Positions 34,876 to 46,491 of a stretch of 64,000 bases of DNA are shown one piece after another (position 1 is the first letter of the stretch; each line of letters opens with the position of its first letter). A program made the translations under genes and the position numbers. Origin of the DNA: Paracoccaceae bacterium (GTDB taxonomy: Bacteria; Pseudomonadota; Alphaproteobacteria; Rhodobacterales; Rhodobacteraceae); NCBI GenBank assembly GCA_023259435.1, contig JALRHZ010000001.1, forward strand, positions 1 through 64,000, written 5' to 3'. The notes under the pieces were generated by a model. That model searched no databases, was not told where the DNA came from, and saw only the letters and a list, made by a program, of their open reading frames with translations.

Positions 34876-35787
34876 ATGAGTTCGGGATTATTTGCTCTTT
34901 TAGATGACATCGCAGTGTTGGCAAAAACAGCTGCGGTTTCGGTGGATGATATTGCTGCAGCCGCCTTAAAAGCCGGGAGCAAATCACTGGGTGTTGTGAT
35001 CGACGATGCTGCAGTTACCCCGAAATATGTTGTGGGATTCCCTGCATCGCGGGAAATTCCAATCATTAAACGAATTGCAACAGGATCCCTTAAAAACAAA
35101 CTGCTATTTATACTTCCTGCAGCATTGATTTTGTCGCAATTCGCGCCGTGGGCGATTACCCCTTTGTTGATCATAGGCGGGTTGTTCTTATGCTTTGAGG
35201 GGGCGGAAAAAGTACTTGAAATGCTGACCGGCGGGCACGACGATGACATGTCCAAAAAGACCGAAGATCAAACGGTCGCCGGCGCGATCCGAACAGATTT
35301 CATATTATCTGCTGAAATTATGGTCTTGGCGCTTGCCACTATGGAAGGCCAAGAATTTTCAACGCAGGCGATTAGCCTTTTGGTCGTAGCGTTTTTTGTT
35401 ACGTTTTTAGTGTATGGCGCGGTGGCATTGATCGTCAAAGCCGACGATTTTGGTCTACATTTGATGGTGACCCATAAAGAATCTGCTTTGGGGACCTTAG
35501 GGCGCGGTATTATTCGGACGATGCCCTATTTCCTCAAAACTCTAAGCTTTGTTGGCACACTGGCCATGCTCTGGGTGGGCGGTGGTATTTTGATCCACGC
35601 GGCCGAGCATTACACTTGGCACCTGCCCGAAGAGATGATGCATGGGTTGCAGCATATGGTCCATGGAGATTACCCTTTAACAGGAATGATTGAATGGCTC
35701 GCAGGCGCGACATTCTCGGGAATCGTTGGCCTTATTTGCGGATCTGTAATTGTCGCGACCCTATCGCCGTTTCACAAGGCAACCTAA
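34876..35787 (+). CDS. DUF808 inner-membrane protein (YedI type)
   Basis: A 303-aa membrane protein. The start SGLFALLDDIAVLAKTAAVSVDDIAAAA is the signature opening of DUF808. About six hydrophobic segments follow from residue 60 on (for example KLLFILPAALILSQF and LLIIGGLFLCF), with FEGAEKVLEML as a conserved loop. The function is unknown in any organism. ATG at 34876 is chosen over 34870 because AGGGGA sits seven bp upstream. Its stop overlaps the serB stop by 4 bp, convergent. Confidence 0.87.
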   Translation: MSSGLFALLDDIAVLAKTAAVSVDDIAAAALKAGSKSLGVVIDDAAVTPKYVVGFPASREIPIIKRIATGSLKNKLLFILPAALILSQFAPWAITPLLIIGGLFLCFEGAEKVLEMLTGGHDDDMSKKTEDQTVAGAIRTDFILSAEIMVLALATMEGQEFSTQAISLLVVAFFVTFLVYGAVALIVKADDFGLHLMVTHKESALGTLGRGIIRTMPYFLKTLSFVGTLAMLWVGGGILIHAAEHYTWHLPEEMMHGLQHMVHGDYPLTGMIEWLAGATFSGIVGLICGSVIVATLSPFHKAT

Positions 35788-36662
35788 GACGTCACGAACT
35801 CAGTTTTTGCGTATCCTTGTAGGAACAATAGCGCGGTTAGGTCCCCGTGATTGATACGAACGTCACATTGTGCGGCAACAGATGGTTTTGCATGCAATGC
35901 GACACCTGTCCCAGCGCGATGCAACATGCCAAGGTCGTTTGCCCCATCCCCAACAGCGATAACATCTGCATCTGATAAACCTAAATTCGCCGTGATCCGT
36001 TCTAATTGATCCACCTTGGCCTGCTTTCCAAGGATGGGAAGGCCAACCTCGCCCGTTAATACGTCTTCTTCAACAAGCAACGTGTTGGCATGATTTTCAT
36101 CAAAGCCCAAATGCCCTGCAACCTGTGATGTGAATGCCGTAAATCCTCCCGAAACCAATGCCGCATAGCCATTGTTCGCCTTCATCGTCGCGACAAGAGT
36201 TTCACCGCCGGGCATGTATGTAATCCGGTCTGCTAATACTGTATCGATCATAGACAAAGGCAGGCCTTTCAATAGACCAACACGTTCTTTTAACGCAGCC
36301 TCAAAATCAAGCTCGCCGTTCATCGCGCGGGCTGTGATGTCTTTCACTCGCTCTCCAACGCCTGCTTGATCTGCCAGCTCGTCAATACATTCTTGTTGGA
36401 TCATTGTGCTGTCCATATCCGCAAGAAGCATTGTTTTCCGCCGTCCCTGTGCCGGTTGCACAACAAGGTCAATCTGCATCTTTTGAAGGTCTTCCCAAAC
36501 GTCCCACAGGTTGTCGGGTTTTTGAGACACTTCAAACTCAGCAGCCTCGCCGACAGATAGCCAAATCGCGTCGCCACCACCCCAAGCATTTCTAAGGGAT
36601 TCTACCAATTCATTGCCAATGGTGGGACGGGATGGCGCGCTGATCAGACTGACTGTGAACAT
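35784..36662 (-). CDS. serB: Phosphoserine phosphatase
   Basis: A 292-aa HAD enzyme for the last step of serine synthesis. Motif I DMDST is at 82-86, the Ser/Gly motif SGGFTAF follows, and GDGANDL supplies motif III/IV. An N-terminal regulatory-like region (1-75, ACT-like in size) precedes the HAD domain, the common alphaproteobacterial form. It is divergent from serC across about 160 bp that include the serC leader. Confidence 0.95.
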   Translation of the reverse strand: MFTVSLISAPSRPTIGNELVESLRNAWGGGDAIWLSVGEAAEFEVSQKPDNLWDVWEDLQKMQIDLVVQPAQGRRKTMLLADMDSTMIQQECIDELADQAGVGERVKDITARAMNGELDFEAALKERVGLLKGLPLSMIDTVLADRITYMPGGETLVATMKANNGYAALVSGGFTAFTSQVAGHLGFDENHANTLLVEEDVLTGEVGLPILGKQAKVDQLERITANLGLSDADVIAVGDGANDLGMLHRAGTGVALHAKPSVAAQCDVRINHGDLTALLFLQGYAKTEFVTS

Positions 36663-36761
36663 GGCATAAGTTTCCTATTGGCTGCAAAATGGGTCGTTTT
36701 TTCTCTCTCAAGCGGCGCTATAACGTCATTTTCTCTGTTGTGAAAGTCGAAAACGGCGCGT

Positions 36762-36821
36762 ATGCCCGTCTGTGGGACACCTCTCCCCAACGAGAGGCGC
36801 TTATCTGGAAGGATAGCATTG
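36762..36821 (+). ncRNA. Candidate serC RNA leader (tandem hairpins and SD-masking stem)
   Basis: Directly upstream of serC lie two hairpins: CCC-GTCTGT-GGG (36765-36776) and CCTCTC-CCCAAC-GAGAGG (36780-36797). A third stem, TATC with GATA (36802-36815), puts the Shine-Dalgarno GGAAGG (36807-36812) in its loop. The published alphaproteobacterial serC motif is a conserved RNA found ahead of serC; the position, two short hairpins and SD involvement agree with it as I recall it. Identity is not verified by a covariance model. Confidence 0.55.
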
Positions 36822-37967
36822 ATGGCTATAAACACACCGGCAGCGCGGCCGGCTAACGCGCGTTTTTCATCTGGCCCTTGCGCCAAGAACCCCACGTTTT
36901 CTTTGGATAAATTGCACGACGCCCCATTGGGTCGTTCGCATCGCGCTGCGGTAGGCAAGGCAAAGCTTAAGGCTGCCATAGAAGAAACACGGGACATCCT
37001 GAACATTCCTGCAGATTACAAAATCGGCATTGTACCCGCCTCGGACACCGGCGCGGTTGAGATGGCAATGTGGTCTATGCTAGGCGCACGCAAAACCACC
37101 ATGGTCGCATGGGAAAGCTTTGGCGCAGGTTGGGTCACTGATGTTGTGAAACAATTGAAACTAGACGCCGACGTGCGCACGGCCGAGTACGGCGAAATCG
37201 TTGATATGGCGGCGATTGACTATGACACAGACGTTGTCTTTACATGGAACGGCACAACCTCTGGTGTGCGGGTCGCCACAGGCGAAGTGATCCCCTCAGA
37301 TCGGGCCGGATTGACGATTTGCGACGCAACCTCCGCGGCCTTTGCGATGGACCTGCCTTGGGATAAATTGGATGTAACAACATTCAGCTGGCAAAAGGTC
37401 TTGGGTGGCGAGGCCGCACATGGCATGCTGATCCTGTCGCCCCGCGCTGTGGAGCGTTTGGAGACTTATACACCAGCTTGGCCTTTGCCGAAAATCTTTC
37501 GCCTCACCAAAGGGGGCAAGCTGATCGATGGCATCTTTGAAGGCGCAACAATTAACACCCCCTCTATGCTAGCCGTTGAAGATTACCTAGTGGCACTTGA
37601 ATGGGCGCGCTCTGTTGGTGGGCTGAAGGGTCTCATCAACCGTGCAACCGCAAATGCGCAGGCGATTTGGGACTTTTGCGAGACGCGCGACTGGATCGAC
37701 AATCTTGCAAATGATCCGGCGACACGGTCCAACACATCTGTCTGTCTGAAATTCACAGATGCGCGCATCAAAGACGGCGCGGCCTTTGCCAAAGCTGTGG
37801 CAAAGCGTCTCGAATCCGAGGGGGTCGCCTTTGACATCGGCGCCTATCGAGACGCACCGGCAGGACTGCGGATATGGTGCGGTGGAACCGTGGAAACCTC
37901 TGACATACAGGCCATGCTCCCATGGTTGGAATACGCGTTCCAGGCCGAGATTGACGCACAATCCTAA
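36822..37967 (+). CDS. serC: Phosphoserine aminotransferase
   Basis: A 381-aa PLP enzyme converting 3-phosphohydroxypyruvate to phosphoserine (alphaproteobacterial long form, starting ...[18 protein letters not shown]). The Schiff-base lysine is Lys192 in [12 protein letters not shown]. The ATG at 36822 is 10 bp after GGAAGG. The stretch [22 protein letters not shown] is typical. It is followed by serA in the same direction after 96 bp with two more hairpins. Confidence 0.96.
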   Translation: MAINTPAARPANARFSSGPCAKNPTFSLDKLHDAPLGRSHRAAVGKAKLKAAIEETRDILNIPADYKIGIVPASDTGAVEMAMWSMLGARKTTMVAWESFGAGWVTDVVKQLKLDADVRTAEYGEIVDMAAIDYDTDVVFTWNGTTSGVRVATGEVIPSDRAGLTICDATSAAFAMDLPWDKLDVTTFSWQKVLGGEAAHGMLILSPRAVERLETYTPAWPLPKIFRLTKGGKLIDGIFEGATINTPSMLAVEDYLVALEWARSVGGLKGLINRATANAQAIWDFCETRDWIDNLANDPATRSNTSVCLKFTDARIKDGAAFAKAVAKRLESEGVAFDIGAYRDAPAGLRIWCGGTVETSDIQAMLPWLEYAFQAEIDAQS

Positions 37968-37977
37968 CAATCTTCCC

Positions 37978-38000
37978 GCCTGATGTCGCAGGCATCAGGC
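37978..38000 (+). repeat. First hairpin between serC and serA
   Basis: GCCTGATG (37978-37985) pairs with CATCAGGC (37993-38000) around TCGCAGG. It starts 10 bp past the serC stop and has no T-tract. Confidence 0.6.
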
Positions 38001-38038
38001 AGCGCGCGCCCATCCTCGATGGGTGGGGGCGCGCTTTC
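38001..38038 (+). terminator. GC-rich stem between serC and serA (partial terminator or attenuator)
   Basis: AGCGCGC (38001-38007) pairs with GCGCGCT (38029-38035) and the inner CCCAT with ATGGG; TTTCCC follows. It stacks directly on the preceding hairpin. It could reduce serA transcription from the serC promoter or protect the serC end. Confidence 0.5.
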
Positions 38039-38063
38039 CCTCTTCCAAAGGATACACCAAATT

Positions 38064-39659
38064 ATGGCACCTAAAGTACTTGTTTCAGACAAACTTAGCG
38101 AAACCGCAGTTCAAATTTTCCGCGACCGCGGTATCGACGTCGACTTTCTTCCCGATGTTGGAAAAGACAAAGACAAGCTCAAAGAAATCATTGGCCAATA
38201 CGACGGACTGGCCATTCGCTCGGCAACCAAAGTGACCCCCTCGCTTTTAGAAGCGGCCACTAATCTAAAGGTTATTGGCCGCGCCGGAATTGGCACGGAC
38301 AATGTCGACAAAGAAGCAGCTAGCAAAAAGGGTGTGATCGTCATGAACACACCCTTTGGCAACATGATCACGACAGCCGAACACGCAATTGCGATGATGT
38401 TCGCAGTGGCCCGTCAAATTCCCGAAGCCTCTGCGTCAACCCACGCTGGAAAATGGGAGAAATCCAAATTCATGGGGGTCGAGCTAACAGGTAAGACCTT
38501 GGGTGTCATCGGTGCAGGTAACATTGGCGGTATTGTATGCGATCGCGCCCGCGGCCTAAAAATGAAAGTGATTGCATATGATCCCTTCCTTGGCGAAGAT
38601 AAAGCCAAAGAAATGGGTGTCGAGAAAGTCGAGTTAGACGACATCCTAACCCGCTCTGACTTTATCACGCTTCACGTGCCGTTGACGGACACAACCCGCA
38701 ACATCCTTAGCCGTGAAAACCTTGAGAAAACCAAAAAAGGCGTGCGTATCATCAACTGCGCCCGTGGTGGTCTGGTCGATGAGGTCGCACTTGCAGATTT
38801 ACTTACATCAGGTCACGTTGCAGGCGCTGCGTTTGATGTGTTCTCAGAAGAGCCCGCCAAGGAAAACTCTCTCTTTAATCTGCCAAACGTGGTCTGCACA
38901 CCGCATCTAGGCGCAGCAACGACCGAGGCCCAAGAAAACGTGGCACTGCAGGTTGCAGAGCAGATGTCAAACTACCTTGTCGACGGTGCGGTGGAAAACG
39001 CATTGAACATGCCCTCCATGACCGCAGAAGAAGCGAAAGTCATGGGACCTTGGGTCAAACTTGCGGGGCATCTTGGTTCTTTCATTGGTCAGATGACAGA
39101 TGAGCCAATCAAGGCGATCAACATCCTCTACGATGGCGTCGTGGCCACGATGAACCTACCTGCTTTGAACAGTGGCGTTGTTGCAGGCATCATGAAACGG
39201 GCAAATCCAGATGTGAACATGGTGTCGGCCCCAGTGATTGCAAAAGAACGCGGGATCAAGATCAGCACAACAAACCAAGATAAATCTGGCGTTTTCGCAG
39301 GCTACATCAAAGTCACAGTCGTAACAGACAAACGCGAACGATCAGTCGCGGGAACCGTCTTTAGCGATGGCAAGCCACGGTTTATCCAAATCAAAGGCAT
39401 CAACATCGACGCAGAGGTTGGCGCTCATATGCTTTATACCACGAACGAAGATGTCCCCGGTATTATTGGAACTTTGGGTCAAACCATGGGTGCGAATGGT
39501 GTAAACATTGCGAACTTTACATTAGGTCGTGCTGCCGCAGGGGGCGAAGCGATCGCACTTTTATATGTGGACAATCCGCTCAAACCAGAAGTGCTAGAGC
39601 AATTGACCGCGACTGGCATGTTCCAACAGGTCAAACCGCTTGAGTTTGATGTCGCATAA
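38064..39659 (+). CDS. serA: D-3-phosphoglycerate dehydrogenase
   Basis: A 531-aa long-form SerA (first step of serine synthesis). Substrate-binding, nucleotide-binding, intervening ASB and C-terminal ACT domains are recognisable: [11 protein letters not shown] near 75-85, NAD motif [10 protein letters not shown] at about 146-155, [10 protein letters not shown] and [16 protein letters not shown] with the catalytic Arg/Glu/His, and [22 protein letters not shown] in the ACT domain at the end. The ATG at 38064 (MAPKVLVSD) has CAAAGGA upstream; the frame upstream encodes only leader. Confidence 0.96.
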   Translation: MAPKVLVSDKLSETAVQIFRDRGIDVDFLPDVGKDKDKLKEIIGQYDGLAIRSATKVTPSLLEAATNLKVIGRAGIGTDNVDKEAASKKGVIVMNTPFGNMITTAEHAIAMMFAVARQIPEASASTHAGKWEKSKFMGVELTGKTLGVIGAGNIGGIVCDRARGLKMKVIAYDPFLGEDKAKEMGVEKVELDDILTRSDFITLHVPLTDTTRNILSRENLEKTKKGVRIINCARGGLVDEVALADLLTSGHVAGAAFDVFSEEPAKENSLFNLPNVVCTPHLGAATTEAQENVALQVAEQMSNYLVDGAVENALNMPSMTAEEAKVMGPWVKLAGHLGSFIGQMTDEPIKAINILYDGVVATMNLPALNSGVVAGIMKRANPDVNMVSAPVIAKERGIKISTTNQDKSGVFAGYIKVTVVTDKRERSVAGTVFSDGKPRFIQIKGINIDAEVGAHMLYTTNEDVPGIIGTLGQTMGANGVNIANFTLGRAAAGGEAIALLYVDNPLKPEVLEQLTATGMFQQVKPLEFDVA

Positions 39660-39679
39660 CCAAATCACGTGCGGCACGT

Positions 39680-40885
39680 TTAACGGCGTGCCGCACGCAA
39701 TGCCCAAAAGAGAATTAGACTGGTAAATACAAAATAAGCCGCAATAGCCAAGAGTTGGCGATCAAAGCCAAACCCCAGATCAATTCCAATTCCCGTTAGC
39801 CAAGGACCGACAGCAGAACCAAAGACCATTACTGCAGATCCTAGCGACTTTATGCCCCCAATGTATTTGGTGCCATAGTATTCCGCCCAAAACGCCGCAA
39901 TTATTGTGCCGAATGCACCGCCTGCGGCTCCCATGCAAATAAACCCAATCACTCCGATCATGGGCGACCATGCAAAAGCAAAGATCACCAAACCTAGGGA
40001 AAATGGCAATAAAACGAAGGGCAACAGCACACCTGCGCCAAACCTATCAACGGCCCAACCCGCAGCTAGCATCGCAACCACAGAAACCCCTGTATAAATT
40101 GGAATTTGCGCAACAAATGAGATATGAGACCATTCTTTGATTTCGGTAAAATGCACTTGGTGGAAAAAGAATGCGGTTCCAAACGCCGAGAGGCCGGCAA
40201 CAGTGGGAACAATCGCCCAAAATAAAGGATGCGTTAGCGCCTCTTTTCGACTCCAGTGGCGTCCCTGCATGCCCAAGGCTTGATCAGATTTGGCATGGGA
40301 TTGCGGTGTGCGTTCTTGCCCCAATAGCCACAGGATCAGAGGCGCACCCAGAAACGCGACGGCCGCCATCACGATCCACAGGTTTTGCCATGCGAGAACG
40401 GCCATCGCCGAGACCATCATAAACGGCAAAACAGCTTCACCAAAGGAAAACCCAAGCCGAGAAATAGATAGTGCGCGCCCCCGCGTGGACACAAACCACC
40501 GCGCCATTGCCACCATCGCCAGATGGGTGCTCATCCCTTGGCCCGTAAGGCGAAGGACAAAGATGATGATCGGCAAAGCCCATACCGAGGTATTGAACGC
40601 CATAAATAAACAGGCAATTCCAAGAATTCCAAACACGATAGGCGCAAGGGTGCGTATACGAAAGATATCCGTCAAACCGCCGGCCCACACCATCACAATG
40701 GCCGAAACCATTGTGCCCATGGCATATAGGCCTCCCCAATCACCATGGCTTAGCCCAAATTCGGCGCGGATCTCACCCGCAAACAAAGAGATAAAAAACG
40801 TCTGCCCAAACGAGGATAAGAACGTAAGCAAAATGCCAGCGCCCAGCCAGCGAAGATTGTCTCGGAGAAACGTGAAAAAGGTCAT
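39680..40885 (-). CDS. MFS transporter
   Basis: A 401-aa inner-membrane transporter with about twelve helices and the usual central cytoplasmic loop near residues 195-220. The start (FLRDNLRWLGAGILLTFLSSFGQTFFISLFAGEIRAEFGLSHG) resembles monocarboxylate-type and YbfB-like members. The loop between helices 2 and 3 (GGLTDIFRIRTL) is the MFS-A-like motif. The substrate is unknown. It stands alone on the minus strand, with serA ending 20 bp from its 3' end. Confidence 0.85.
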   Translation of the reverse strand: MTFFTFLRDNLRWLGAGILLTFLSSFGQTFFISLFAGEIRAEFGLSHGDWGGLYAMGTMVSAIVMVWAGGLTDIFRIRTLAPIVFGILGIACLFMAFNTSVWALPIIIFVLRLTGQGMSTHLAMVAMARWFVSTRGRALSISRLGFSFGEAVLPFMMVSAMAVLAWQNLWIVMAAVAFLGAPLILWLLGQERTPQSHAKSDQALGMQGRHWSRKEALTHPLFWAIVPTVAGLSAFGTAFFFHQVHFTEIKEWSHISFVAQIPIYTGVSVVAMLAAGWAVDRFGAGVLLPFVLLPFSLGLVIFAFAWSPMIGVIGFICMGAAGGAFGTIIAAFWAEYYGTKYIGGIKSLGSAVMVFGSAVGPWLTGIGIDLGFGFDRQLLAIAAYFVFTSLILFWALRAARR

Positions 40886-40892
40886 TCATCCA

Positions 40893-40936
40893 CCAAAAAG
40901 AAAGGGCGCCCTAGGCACAAAGCCCAAGAACGCCCA
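40893..40936 (-). terminator. Intrinsic terminator of gyrB
   Basis: On the minus strand GGGCG...CGCCC encloses a smaller GGGC/GCC stem and is followed by TTTCTTTTTGG. It lies 25 bp past the gyrB stop and just upstream of the MFS gene start. Confidence 0.7.
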
Positions 40937-40960
40937 AAACGTCAACGTTTATTTGACCAC

Positions 40961-43378
<2,418 letters not shown>

Positions 43379-43458
43379 TCATGTCATCCTATTTTTATTT
43401 TCAGGATTTATACAATTTCTAGGGGGGAATGTCACGCCCTTGCCCCAAGTTTTGTGCG

Positions 43459-44079
43459 TTATGAGAGCGAAATGGCAAGCCCGACAAGAATAAGTAAAAT
43501 ACCGGATACTATATTTACTTTTCGCAATGATGTTTCCGACTTCAACAGTTGGCGGACGCGGCCAACCAAAAGAGCAAGACCTAGGTTCCCAAGGAATGGA
43601 ACAACGGCAGAGATCACCAGAACCGCCAAAATATCGGCCCAGACCAAAGACCCAACATCAAAAAATCCGGGCAGAATACCCATATAAAATAAGACCGCTT
43701 TGGGATTGCTCATTATAACGGCAAAACCCGCTAGAAATCCCGCCAACCAGCCTTTCTTGTTTAGACGAGAATCCTCTGTCAGTGCGGCCCCTGCGTTTCG
43801 GATCAACCCAACACCCATAACAATAAATATAACAACAGCCGCCCATTGCAGGACGTGCAAAAATCCAGAGTAAACCGACGTGATCCACGACACGCCCAGG
43901 ATCGCGACCAAAGGCCAAACCAGATCACCGATGACAACACCTAACGCCAAAGGAACAGCTGCGCGTGGACCGTGGGCCAAACTGCGCGCAACCAATGCCA
44001 CCCAGACGGGGCCAGGGGTCATAAATAATGCAACAATGGCAAGCGCATATATTGCAAGATCAACTAAAGATATGGTCAA
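43459..44079 (-). CDS. LysE family amino-acid exporter
   Basis: A 206-aa LysE/RhtB-type inner-membrane protein with about five to six helices. The N-terminal family motif is TPGPVWVALVARSLAHGPRAA (residues 21-41). The rest shows GAALTEDSRLNKKGWLAGF and a central NPKAVLFYMGILPGFF, as in RhtB. The start is a TTG at 44077-44079, overlapping the recF TGA by 4 bp (TTGA), with GAGGA 8 bp upstream, so it is translated from the recF message. Position between recF and gyrB is not the usual replication order. Confidence 0.87.
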   Translation of the reverse strand: MTISLVDLAIYALAIVALFMTPGPVWVALVARSLAHGPRAAVPLALGVVIGDLVWPLVAILGVSWITSVYSGFLHVLQWAAVVIFIVMGVGLIRNAGAALTEDSRLNKKGWLAGFLAGFAVIMSNPKAVLFYMGILPGFFDVGSLVWADILAVLVISAVVPFLGNLGLALLVGRVRQLLKSETSLRKVNIVSGILLILVGLAISLS

Positions 44080-45179
44080 TGTGTTATCCTCGAAATCGAC
44101 GATCCTGTACTGTCGTCTGAAATCTCAAATTGATCTGCACGTCCCGCGAATTCTCGAAACATCTCAGCTTCTGTTCCTGTCATCCAAGCTTGCGCATTTA
44201 ATGCGCAAATCTCATCGTATAGGGCCGCGCGCCGTGCCACATCCAGATGCGCCGAGACTTCATCCAATAGCAACAAGGGCGCATATCCAATATCCTCACA
44301 CAGGGCGCGCCCATTCGCGAGGATCAACGACACCAAAAGCGCTTTTTGCTCGCCAGTGGACGCGGCTTTGGCCGGAACCCCTTTATCACGATAGGTCGCC
44401 ACCATATCTGTGCGATGCGGGCCAACAGTGGTACGACCGATGGCCAAATCGCGAAAACGACTGTCGCCAAGCTCTGTAAGAAAGTCATCTACTGTTTCGG
44501 GCATCGCGCCCTCTGATTGCTCTAATTCTAGATCAGCCACCGGAAAGCTTGTCTCGGCCAAGGATTGCGCCGTTATCAGGCGTTCAATTGTTTTGATGCG
44601 ATTTGAATGCACTTTTAGGCCAGATTGAGCCATATGCGTTTCCACTGCTTTATACCAATGGGCATCACGCACCTGCTCTTTCAAGAGCTTATTCCGCTCT
44701 CGCATAGCTTTCTCATAGGTCACAGCTGCCTCCCCATGATCAGGGAAAAAACTAAGCGCAAGGCGATCCAAAAAGCGCCGGCGCCCCTCGGCCCCCTCAA
44801 CCCACAGCCGGTCCATGACAGGCACCAGCCAGACAACGCGACACAGGGCCCCCAACTGCGTCTGCGTTGCAGGTTTACCATCAATTTTTACCTGACGCGG
44901 CGCGCCTTGCTCTGACCAAGTTTCGATTTCATAGGTTGCCTCATTCACATGAAGCACCGCTTGCAACTTCCACCCAAGGCTTTCTGGCTTACGTGCCATG
45001 TCCTCGGCACTGGCGCGACGCATTCCGCGACCGGGCGACAAAAGGGAAACTGCCTCTAGTAGATTTGTCTTTCCAGACCCATTTGCCCCAAAAAACACAA
45101 CGGGCCGCCCGTCCGTTTCAAGACGCGCGACCTTATGAGATCGAAAGTGCGACACAGTGAGTGACGAAACAAATAACAC
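44076..45179 (-). CDS. recF: DNA replication and repair protein RecF
   Basis: A 367-aa SMC-like ATPase that loads RecA at gaps. Walker A GANGSGKT is at 31-38, a coiled-coil-free core follows, and the C-terminal signature GEQKALLVSLILA and Walker B LLLLDEVSAHLD are clear. The start listed is GTG at 45177-45179 with a weak ribosome site. The 3' end overlaps the LysE gene. Confidence 0.95.
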   Translation of the reverse strand: MLFVSSLTVSHFRSHKVARLETDGRPVVFFGANGSGKTNLLEAVSLLSPGRGMRRASAEDMARKPESLGWKLQAVLHVNEATYEIETWSEQGAPRQVKIDGKPATQTQLGALCRVVWLVPVMDRLWVEGAEGRRRFLDRLALSFFPDHGEAAVTYEKAMRERNKLLKEQVRDAHWYKAVETHMAQSGLKVHSNRIKTIERLITAQSLAETSFPVADLELEQSEGAMPETVDDFLTELGDSRFRDLAIGRTTVGPHRTDMVATYRDKGVPAKAASTGEQKALLVSLILANGRALCEDIGYAPLLLLDEVSAHLDVARRAALYDEICALNAQAWMTGTEAEMFREFAGRADQFEISDDSTGSSISRITH

Positions 45180-45237
45180 AGCACTCAGGTCTTTTGTTGT
45201 TCAAAAATATCCCCGCCACAGGCGGATAAAGCGCGCA

Positions 45238-46356
45238 TCATACGCGCATCGGCATGACAACATAAACAGCAGAGGTATCGTTGCCCTCGCGCATCAGGGT
45301 CGGATCCCCCGAAGAATTGAACAAGAATACTGCGTTTTCTCGATCAACTTGGCTTGCGATTTCCAACAGATACTTGGCATTGAACCCGATTTCCAAACGC
45401 TCATCGCCATAGGCAACTGCAATCTCTTCTTCCGCAGCTCCACTATCTGGTGAATTCACTGACAAGACCAAACGATCTTCATCCAATGAAAGCTTCACAG
45501 CGCGCGATCGCTCGGAAGACACGGTCGCAACGCGATCAACCGCTTTTGCGAAATCAGATGCGTCAACTTCCATCTTGCGCGTATTTCCTTGTGGAATAAC
45601 CCGTGTGTAATCTGGAAATGTGCCATCAATAACTTTTGATGTCAGGGTGATACTAGGAGTCGCAAACCGAACTTTTGTCTCGGAAACGGACACCGCGATC
45701 TTTGTGTCGTCATCATCGAGAAGCTTGCGCAATTCGCCCACGGTCTTGCGCGGCACAATCACGCCCGGCAATGTTTCGGCCCCATCCGGCAAAGGCGCGT
45801 CGATCCGCGCCAAACGGTGTCCGTCTGTCGCAACACAACGCAAGACTTGTCCCCCGTCACCATCTGCAACATGCATATAGACGCCGTTCAAGTAATACCT
45901 TGTTTCTTCTGTTGAAACTGCAAATTTCGACTTGTCAAACAGCCGTCGTAAAACCGGAGCATCAGCAGAGAAGTTCGCACTATATTCCGATGTCGCCATC
46001 ACTGGAAAATCTTCTTTAGGAAGTGTTGCCAATGAAAAATTTGACCGGCCCGCTTCGACAGTTAGGCGGCCTTTGATGGGATCATCAGTTAATGTCACCA
46101 AAGCGCCATCTGGCAATTTGCGGACGATGTCATGCAATGTCACCGCAGAAACCGTTGTCGCACCTGCACGCTCAACCTGTGCCATCGTCTTGTCAACAAC
46201 CTCGATGTCAAGATCTGTTGCGCGAAATTGGGCTGTCTCCCCTTCGGCTTCGATCAACACGTTGGCTAGAATTGGAATGGTATTTCTACGTTCAACGACG
46301 GATTGCGCCTGCGATACCGCTTTTAATAAATCACTGCGTTCAATGCTGAGTTTCAT
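45238..46356 (-). CDS. dnaN: DNA polymerase III beta subunit (sliding clamp)
   Basis: A 372-aa clamp of three beta domains forming the processivity ring dimer. The start MKLSIERSDLLKAVSQAQSVVERRNTIPILANVLIEA is diagnostic. The other end gives SGDPTLMREGNDTSAVYVVMPMRV, the usual terminus. AGGAG precedes the ATG. It is 58 bp ahead of recF, same strand, and 135 bp after dnaA. Confidence 0.97.
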   Translation of the reverse strand: MKLSIERSDLLKAVSQAQSVVERRNTIPILANVLIEAEGETAQFRATDLDIEVVDKTMAQVERAGATTVSAVTLHDIVRKLPDGALVTLTDDPIKGRLTVEAGRSNFSLATLPKEDFPVMATSEYSANFSADAPVLRRLFDKSKFAVSTEETRYYLNGVYMHVADGDGGQVLRCVATDGHRLARIDAPLPDGAETLPGVIVPRKTVGELRKLLDDDDTKIAVSVSETKVRFATPSITLTSKVIDGTFPDYTRVIPQGNTRKMEVDASDFAKAVDRVATVSSERSRAVKLSLDEDRLVLSVNSPDSGAAEEEIAVAYGDERLEIGFNAKYLLEIASQVDRENAVFLFNSSGDPTLMREGNDTSAVYVVMPMRV

Positions 46357-46442
46357 AGCCCACGCTCCTCACAAATCGGACCATAAACGTACCTGATTCT
46401 AGGCGACGTACAAGTCTTTTAAGGGCTTTTTCTATAAAAGAC

Positions 46443-46472
46443 CGCATGCGCTGGTTTACACAAGCGCATGCG
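46443..46472 (-). terminator. Terminator downstream of dnaA
   Basis: Perfect arms CGCATGCGCT and AGCGCATGCG enclose a 10-base loop; on the minus strand a short CTTTTATAG follows. It lies 20 bp past the dnaA stop and upstream of dnaN, so part of the dnaN supply must come from read-through or its own promoter. Confidence 0.7.
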
Positions 46473-46491
46473 TTCCAAATAATTCATTTCG

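Noticed and set aside
46357-46491. Origin of replication between dnaN and dnaA
   Set aside because: Only a terminator hairpin is present; there are no DnaA-box-like repeats or AT-rich unwinding stretch.
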